NCBI GenBank assembly: GCA_013180625.2
Contig: SNVD02013170.1
Location: forward strand, 1-64,000
Direction: 5' to 3'
From: Boswellia sacra
Taxonomy: Eukaryota > Streptophyta > Magnoliopsida > Sapindales > Burseraceae
Length of the DNA stretch: 64,000 bases
Made by a program: the position numbers and the translations under genes. Below are positions 58,624-64,000 of the stretch, in pieces (within the stretch, counting starts at the first letter, position 1; each line of letters opens with the position of its first letter). The notes below the pieces were generated by a model. That model had not been told where the DNA came from. It saw only the letters and a program-made list of their open reading frames with translations, and ran no database searches.

Positions 58624-58905
58624 CTCTCCCTTTTCTGGATGTGGTTGACCCCATTGATTGTTGTGAGGATAGAGGAGTTGTAAATCCAAGACTTTGTGAT
58701 GCTTGAGATAATGGTTGAGGGTTCTAAGTTGCATGTGCAGGTTGCTGTGAAAGTTGGGATAATGATGATGATGTTAGGGACTACTAGGCTTGCTGAGATG
58801 ATCTGGGGGGCAGCTGGGCTTGCTGAGATGACCTTGAGGGCTGTTGCGATGATGATGATGTTAGGGGCTAGTGCGATGACCTTAAGGTCTGCTTGGCTTG
58901 CTGAG
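58624..58905 (-). pseudogene. MULE 2 transposase, Ser/Gln-rich C-terminal part
   Basis: The minus strand reads SQASQSLGFTTPLSSQQSM, then GSTTSRKGRG, the Ser/Gln-rich and basic tail typical of MULE transposases. Earlier repeats of SSQQAQLPPRSSQQA contain several in-frame stops, so this copy is dead. The reading is cut by the LTR at 58906. Confidence 0.55.
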
Positions 58906-60320
58906 TGATGCGTTCGAAACTAGCAAGTATACTAGTCGCACAATTAATAAAGTGATAAGTAAGATATCGTTCCCACGAGGACTGATTCTAATTGAATTTG
59001 TTATTTTACAGTAAAAACAGAATAAACGGGGGGTTTTTGTTGATTGATTAACTAGATGAAATATTAATGCAAGTAAAGAATAGCACAATGCTAACTTAAT
59101 TGAAGTGAGAATTAATCACTGACGGAAATCTGGTTAAGGGATCATTATCTGCCACAAGATATGGATTTGCGAATTAATCATAGAATTGTCATCAAATTAC
59201 ACCATTGAAATTATCAACCGTAGATAACAACAAGCTCTGTTATCCCAATCTTTCCTTACTTTGTTGTTAAACAAAACAGGCTCTTTATTTAATCTATATC
59301 CATTAAACAACCTAGAACAAGCTCTCTAAATTTAATTCAATGGATGCATTACGATAAGAAAGATAGGTTGATCTAAGCAATAAACACACAAGCGCGGATT
59401 ATTTAACTTAGGTTGTATTCTCCAATTGCAATCTCTGATCACAATTTTGCTACTAAGGATTAGAAATTCAAGACAATTACGGATCAAGATTTCTAGTCTA
59501 GCAATAGATAATATCCAGATTATATTCAGTTGGCCATCCAAGTACAATCCAGCAAGCAATCATAAGCATTAGACATGGGAAAATACAAACAACTTCAATT
59601 AGAGAATTGGATAACAACTTCTTGCACAATCAACTTACAAAAAACCATATCAGGGGCTTTGAAATCACCCTCAACCAATTCAGATTCAGTTACACATGTT
59701 TAAGAACGTGGTAAATACAATACAACATGGAGACATTCCAGAAAATGAAAGGGAAGGAAAAAACTTAGCAATTTTGATGTAAATCTCTTTGAATTGTAGT
59801 TCTTCCTCTTTCCAAGCTTTCTTTCTCCTTCAAGAACTCCAAGAAATGAAAGAAATCCAAAGTTGCAGCCTCTACCACGTTCTCCCCTCTTCAAGTTATT
59901 CAAATAAAACCCTAAAATCTGTTTATATACTCTGCTACAGTAACCTGCTACAGTGTCTCGTATTATACATGCTACAGTGATTTGTGGAATTACATTTCTA
60001 CACTTCTCATACTGTTTTGATTATAACTTTCGGTACACTGAATGGATTTATGAACCGTAAATTTCTCTAGAAAATAGACTTCGAGAGCTTTCCAACGGTA
60101 TATAACATTTTATCCGGTTCATTGTATATCAATACAATTAAATCCAAGTAGATGGTTGACTAGCAGAGGTGAAAATGAAGGGTTTTACTTCACTTTGGTG
60201 CAAGTTCCTCCAAAACTCTTACAAACATCAAAACCACACAAAAACATAAAATACCAAGGATTATAGCAAAGAAACATATATGAATTGATATGAAAATGAT
60301 ACATAAATAGACACCTATCA
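58906..60320 (-). repeat. Gypsy LTR, minus strand
   Basis: A 1415-bp LTR-like unit with TG and CA termini (TGATGCGTTCG ... CACCTATCA on the plus strand). On the minus strand it is preceded by a purine tract (AAGTGTGGGGGAATT), so it is the 3' LTR of an element whose body lies to the right. The sequence CTCGAGGACTAGCAAAG further inside is typical of the Athila/Tat 3' region. Its minus-strand start matches the partial LTR at 63528-64000. Confidence 0.75.
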
Positions 60321-60658
60321 AATTCCCCCACACTTAAACTTTGCTAGTCCTCGAGCAACTACGACGATATGACACAAAACTAAATCGAAACAGATTCAAA
60401 GAAAAAATTAAAACACACATGTTTTAACTTACAAATAGGTCTCAAAGATTGTACTTAATTATAACCCAAGGAAAAATTTAAAATAATGCACTTGATCAAG
60501 AATCTCATTACAAAGATTAGTTTCGCTCTACTTCAATTCCTCAAGTGTGTGTGTGTAGAGCCATTCTCAGCTAATCATTTGCAACCCGGATGAGTTTATG
60601 CATAAAAATGAATCATATTTAATATTGAAGATGTGTATATAAATGAACTCCATAGGCC
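60321..60658 (-). mobile_element. 3' internal region of the gypsy element
   Basis: This is non-coding 3' sequence of an Athila/Tat-like gypsy element on the minus strand, next to its 3' LTR. It contains no protein domain and stops at an adapter-like palindrome. Confidence 0.6.
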
Positions 60659-60696
60659 CTGTCTCTTATACACATCTAGATGTGTATAAGAGACAG
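60659..60696. other. Tn5 mosaic-end palindrome (library adapter artefact)
   Basis: CTGTCTCTTATACACATCT (60659-60677) is followed directly by its exact reverse complement AGATGTGTATAAGAGACAG (60678-60696). This is the Tn5 mosaic end in back-to-back form, identical to the circularisation junction used in Nextera-type mate-pair libraries. It is not a plant sequence. It marks a place where unrelated or distant pieces may have been joined. Confidence 0.95.
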
Positions 60697-62371
60697 GCAC
60701 AACACCAAGGATCAAGTAGGACTTTATTAAGCTTGTAACGTTTGGCTTGGGTGAAGGTATGATAAAGGATACTAATTTAGCTCAAATCACCCACAAACAC
60801 ATAAATCATTCAAGACTATGTAGAGCTCAACCCTATAAAACAACTTCATTTCAATTCACCAGGTTACTCCCCCAAACTTATTTAGAACACTCAATCTTCT
60901 TTTTTTTTTTTCTCTTCTCTTTTTCTTCTTTTTTTTTTGTAGAAAACAAAAGAAACTACACCCCCACACTTTGTTGTTTCATTCTTTTTAAGAACACCCA
61001 AGGGTATAGATCTCTTTTTCTTTTTTTTTCTTTTTTTTCTTTAACTGTAATTCCCCTCCCCCACACTTAAACAACACATTGTCCTCAATGTTTAAGTACG
61101 TGGAAGATAAGTACAGATTGTTTTTTTTTCTCTTTTTTTTTTTTACAAACATAATAAAACTCACTTGCATTGCTCATGGCACAATCCAACCTCCTCTGAC
61201 TTCCCAAAACTAGAATAGAGCTCAAAATGTAATCGTGAATGATCTACATGCTCATGGGTAAGGGATAAACTGTTTCAGAAAAAAAAATTCATTTGAGGTT
61301 AGGAAATCTTTTAGTGAGTTAACAAGGAAAAAGGCTTACAAAGGCTCAAAGGGGTAACTAGGGATCAATTTCAGTCAAGGGTGGCTATTAAGGCTCAAAC
61401 GGTCCAAAGATGGCCTAAATCATTTCCCTAATGTTGCGTAGTCTAGGATTTCGCCTCGAGTGACCATCAAACAAGTTCTAGAATTCATCGAAATCTGAAG
61501 AAACACTTAAATTACATAAACTTTCTCTAAGTGAATAAATAACTCAGTGATAATAGCTCAGTGCTCAATGTTGCGCAAGGAATCAAAGGTAAAGCAAAAC
61601 CAATAAACATTTCAAGCACACAGATCCACACATCATTTATCATTTTCCAAGAGTTATTCTTAATTCAATCATTATCTTATCATCGACCCACAAAATGCAA
61701 AAAAAGAGGTATGTGGCATTGTTACACCTAAGTCAAGATTGTTTATTTCAACAATCCTTAGGACCAGTAGTCCACAGACTTAATGTTTTCAGCCTATATA
61801 CCTTTATTAGAAAGAACAAAACAAGAAATAAGACACTTCAAACAACATGAAATAAACAAACTACAAATTTATTTCGAGAGAATGCGTTTCAAGGGTTAAA
61901 GAAACCCCATATTCTACCATTCTCATATTTTTCCACAATTTTTTTTTAATCAGAACTGGTAAAGACACAAAAACACATAACAACTCTAAATTACATAAAA
62001 TTAAACCTACTTATAAAATAACAAAGTCCAACAATCAGGAAACAAAAACAAGTTAGTTAGAATGGGTCTAAAAAGTTTAGAAGTTAGCCTCCTTATTCAG
62101 CCATTATGGATTGAAGAGATCCAGAATGCATTTCAAGAGGACTTAAACTTTTAAGACACCACTCTCCCAGGCAAGATTAGAAAATATTACCTGAAACAAA
62201 GAAATACCTGAAAAAGCTCAAAGAAATACATGAAAAATCTCAAATAAACACAATAAAAGAAAGGCAACAAAAGTGGAAGCAAAACAGAGTAGATCAAGAT
62301 TACGAGCTTTAGCGTTAAATCCGTTTTACACCCTTTTATTTGCCTTCCGCAAACCAATCTATCTATCCGAG
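60697..62371 (-). mobile_element. Gypsy 3' non-coding sequence, probable
   Basis: No coding sequence is seen. Homopolymer-rich T/C tracts lie at about 60898-60940, 61008-61040 and 61118-61144. The minus-strand phrase ATTGAGGACAATGTG followed by TTAAGTGTGGGGGAGG (about 61055-61090) resembles the 3' region of Tat/Athila gypsy elements, and suggests a second copy or a rearranged join. The part from about 62100 to 62371 is unassigned. Confidence 0.45.
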
Positions 62372-62956
62372 CTATTGTTTGTCGGCGAATAGAACTAATT
62401 CTTGTAATTTGTCAATTAACTCCCTTGCATGTGAAGCTGTAACCTGATTTGTCTCGCTATCGCTGATTGTGAGATGAAGTTTTTTTCTACTGCTTTATCA
62501 AGAAAAGACAACAAACCATCAAAAAAATTATTGACATTTAACAAACCAATGGGTTTCCGATGGATGTTTAGCTGTGCCTAAGAGGTGATTTGAATATCTC
62601 CTCTAATGTACCATAACCACCGGGCAAAGCTATAAATGCTCAGATTAATGACAATATGTGCAATACGCTCATGCATACTAGAACCTGTAACTCTTCCCCC
62701 CATGGTGTTGCCTACGATATCTCGTACAGCTAATGGTTTAGGGATAATGCCGAGAACCTTGCTTCCTCCTAAGGATGTAGCTGTCGATACACACCCCATT
62801 AACCAAGACTACCCCCTCCATAAATCAAATGAATACCCCTCGCAGCTAATGTCCTACCAAGATCAAGAGCTGCTGTTGTAAACTCTCCATCTTTACCAAT
62901 TGCGATCCACAAAATACGCATATATTTTGGAGTCGCCGAATTGGTGTTTTCTCCAT
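62372..62956 (-). pseudogene. LONELY GUY (LOG) family retro-pseudogene
   Basis: LOG enzymes release active cytokinin bases from cytokinin riboside monophosphates. On the minus strand the reading starts at ATG 62956 with LQNICVFCGS. After frame changes it continues [80 protein letters not shown] and ends [15 protein letters not shown] with a stop at 62372. The total of about 195 codons matches a whole LOG protein. The catalytic PGGxGTxEE block is present only as a frameshifted trace (near 62610). All exons are joined without introns, whereas plant LOG genes have several, so this is a processed copy. At least three frameshifts or stops are present. Confidence 0.85.
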
Positions 62957-63113
62957 TTCTACAAGTGCTCTAACCTTGTGAAAGATAATGATGCACGTTA
63001 GGTAATATGCTTTTCAAGTGTAAGACAGGTTATAATTACATTTGAAATATCAAATGGATTATTACACACGTACAACTCTCAAATTTGACACATGGGGACA
63101 TAATTTCGGTGGG

Positions 63114-63290
63114 GTTTGCTCGATGTAGATTTATCGCCCCGAGATTTGAAAAAAATAGATATGCTTTCGGTGGAGTTTGACAAAACCTCCACACTTGTGT
63201 ACCACGTGAAGCATGAAAAATGGAGATATACTTTCGGTAGGGTTTGACAAAGCCGCCACACTTGTCTCCCACGTGTGCTTATGCCATAGG
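63114..63290. repeat. Short imperfect repeats (TTTCGGTRGRGTTTG)
   Basis: The phrase TTTCGGT followed by a GGGTTTG-like block occurs near 63114, 63164 and 63232. CAAA-CC-CCACACTTGT...CACGTG occurs twice (about 63180 and 63248). The minus-strand frames over this region owe their form to the repeats. Function is unknown. Confidence 0.6.
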
Positions 63291-63303
63291 GTAGTCATAT
63301 GGT

Positions 63304-63527
63304 TTGTCAAAAAGAAAACTTGAAATTAAAACAAACAAAATCAACAAACAACAACAACACAAAAACAACATTGATAATCAGATCAAACGAAACAATAAAA
63401 AAATTCTACAACAACAACACACATTCAAATATACAAGTAGTTGTGATTGTGGCTCACATCTTCCTCTGGTTTTACGTCCAGTAAAAGCTGAAACGCCTTC
63501 TATGAGTCGGGGATTTGTGGATAGGTG
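63304..63527 (+). pseudogene. Possible GRF zinc-finger fragment cut by an LTR
   Basis: An open frame reads SSCDCGSHLPLVLRPVKAE, then TPSMSRGF just before the LTR start. CxCG followed by a basic stretch and N/S-x-GR-like RGF resembles the first half of a GRF finger. The second half would lie beyond the LTR. The N-terminal part is Asn/Lys/Gln-rich. The match is short, so this is tentative. Confidence 0.35.
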
Positions 63528-64000
63528 TCTATTTATGTATTACTTTTATATCAATTCGTCCATGTTTCTTTGCTATATTCCTTGTATTTTTATGTTTTTG
63601 TGTGGTTTTGATGTTTGTAGGAGTTTTGGAGCAACTTGCACAAAAATGGGTAAAACCCTTCATTTTCACCTCTGCTAGTCAACCATCTTCTCGGATTTAA
63701 TTGTATTGATATACAATGAACCCGATGACATATCATATACCGTTGAAAAGCTCTCGAAGTATACTTTTTGGAGAACTTTACGGTTTATGAATCCATTCAG
63801 TGTACCGAAAGTTGTAATCAAAACAGTGTGAGAAGTGTAGAAATGTAATTCCACACATCACTGTAGCATGTATAGTACGGGACACTGTAGCACGTTACTG
63901 TAGCAGAGTATTTAAACACATTTTAGGGTTTTATTTTCAGAACTTGAAGGGGGGAAAACGTGGGAGGAGGCTGCATTGCTGGATTTCTCTCATCCCTTGG
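63528..64000 (+). repeat. Partial gypsy LTR, plus orientation
   Basis: It begins TGGATAGGTGTCTATTTATG and follows, in inverted orientation, the sequence of 60320 down to about 59870 (shared phrases GTGTGGTTTTGATGTTTGTA, CACTGTAGCA and TTAGGGTTTTATTT). It runs off the window end after about 470 of an expected 1415 bp. Confidence 0.75.

Larger units (their letters stand above)
52004..58905 (-). mobile_element. Second Mutator-like element (MULE 2), left part only
   Basis: The left end looks like a MULE-type terminal repeat (GGGTAAATATCACGAATCACCCC, broken into phrases with ACCCCTG further in). It is followed about 590 bp later by a GRF zinc-finger gene reading rightwards. The C-terminal part of a MULE transposase reads leftwards at 53507-53639 and 58624-58905. 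This is the mirror image of MULE 1. A CACTA-type element splits it, and a gypsy LTR cuts it off at 58906. The right inverted repeat is not in the window, so the end given is only the last assignable base. Confidence 0.6.

Overview
The window looks like nuclear DNA of a flowering plant, probably a eudicot. It is AT-rich, its genes have GT-AG introns, and most of it is plant-type transposable elements. The host proteins that can be recognised (a TRICHOME BIREFRINGENCE-LIKE acetyltransferase, the OSTC/DC2 oligosaccharyltransferase subunit, and fragments of a RelA/SpoT homologue and of a LONELY GUY enzyme) are all plant types. I cannot name the species.

Layout. 1-2.8 kb holds LINE fragments and a MITE-like element that contains a short copia derivative on the minus strand. 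3.4-5.3 kb is a TBL gene on the plus strand (four exons, first exon not found). 5.3-9.8 kb is intergenic. 9.8-10.3 kb is an intact OSTC-like gene on the minus strand. 10.8-31.1 kb is one Mutator-like element (MULE 1) with inverted repeats of about 115 bp. Its transposase gene is split by a small hAT-type element and by a 14-kb Tekay-type Ty3/gypsy element, whose 5' LTR contains a second complete gypsy element. Near the right inverted repeat, on the opposite strand, MULE 1 carries a small GRF zinc-finger gene. 31.9-36.7 kb holds decayed gypsy (Tat-like) and copia remnants on the minus strand. 37.8-48.1 kb is a full-length SIRE/Maximus-type copia element with a perfect 5-bp target duplication and a third ORF behind pol. 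48.7-50.7 kb is a non-autonomous hAT-like element with a perfect 8-bp duplication and an AT-rich tandem core. From 52.0 kb a second MULE (MULE 2) is laid out as the mirror image of MULE 1. It is interrupted by a CACTA-type element at 53.6-58.6 kb that carries pieces of an RSH gene, and then by a gypsy LTR at 58.9 kb. The right end (60.3-64 kb) holds gypsy 3' sequence, a palindrome identical to a sequencing-library junction adapter, a LOG-family retro-pseudogene and a partial LTR in inverted orientation.

Most interesting biology: two independent MULEs share one architecture, a mudrA-like transposase facing a small GRF zinc-finger gene that appears to have a degenerate coiled-coil/membrane tail. 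This is the same layout as the convergent mudrA/mudrB pair of maize MuDR, with a different second gene. Most important technical point: positions 60659-60696 look like an unremoved Nextera-type mate-pair junction, so sequence to the left and right of it may not be adjacent in the real genome.

All identifications come from reading the translated sequence and comparing it with remembered family motifs. No alignment or database search was run.
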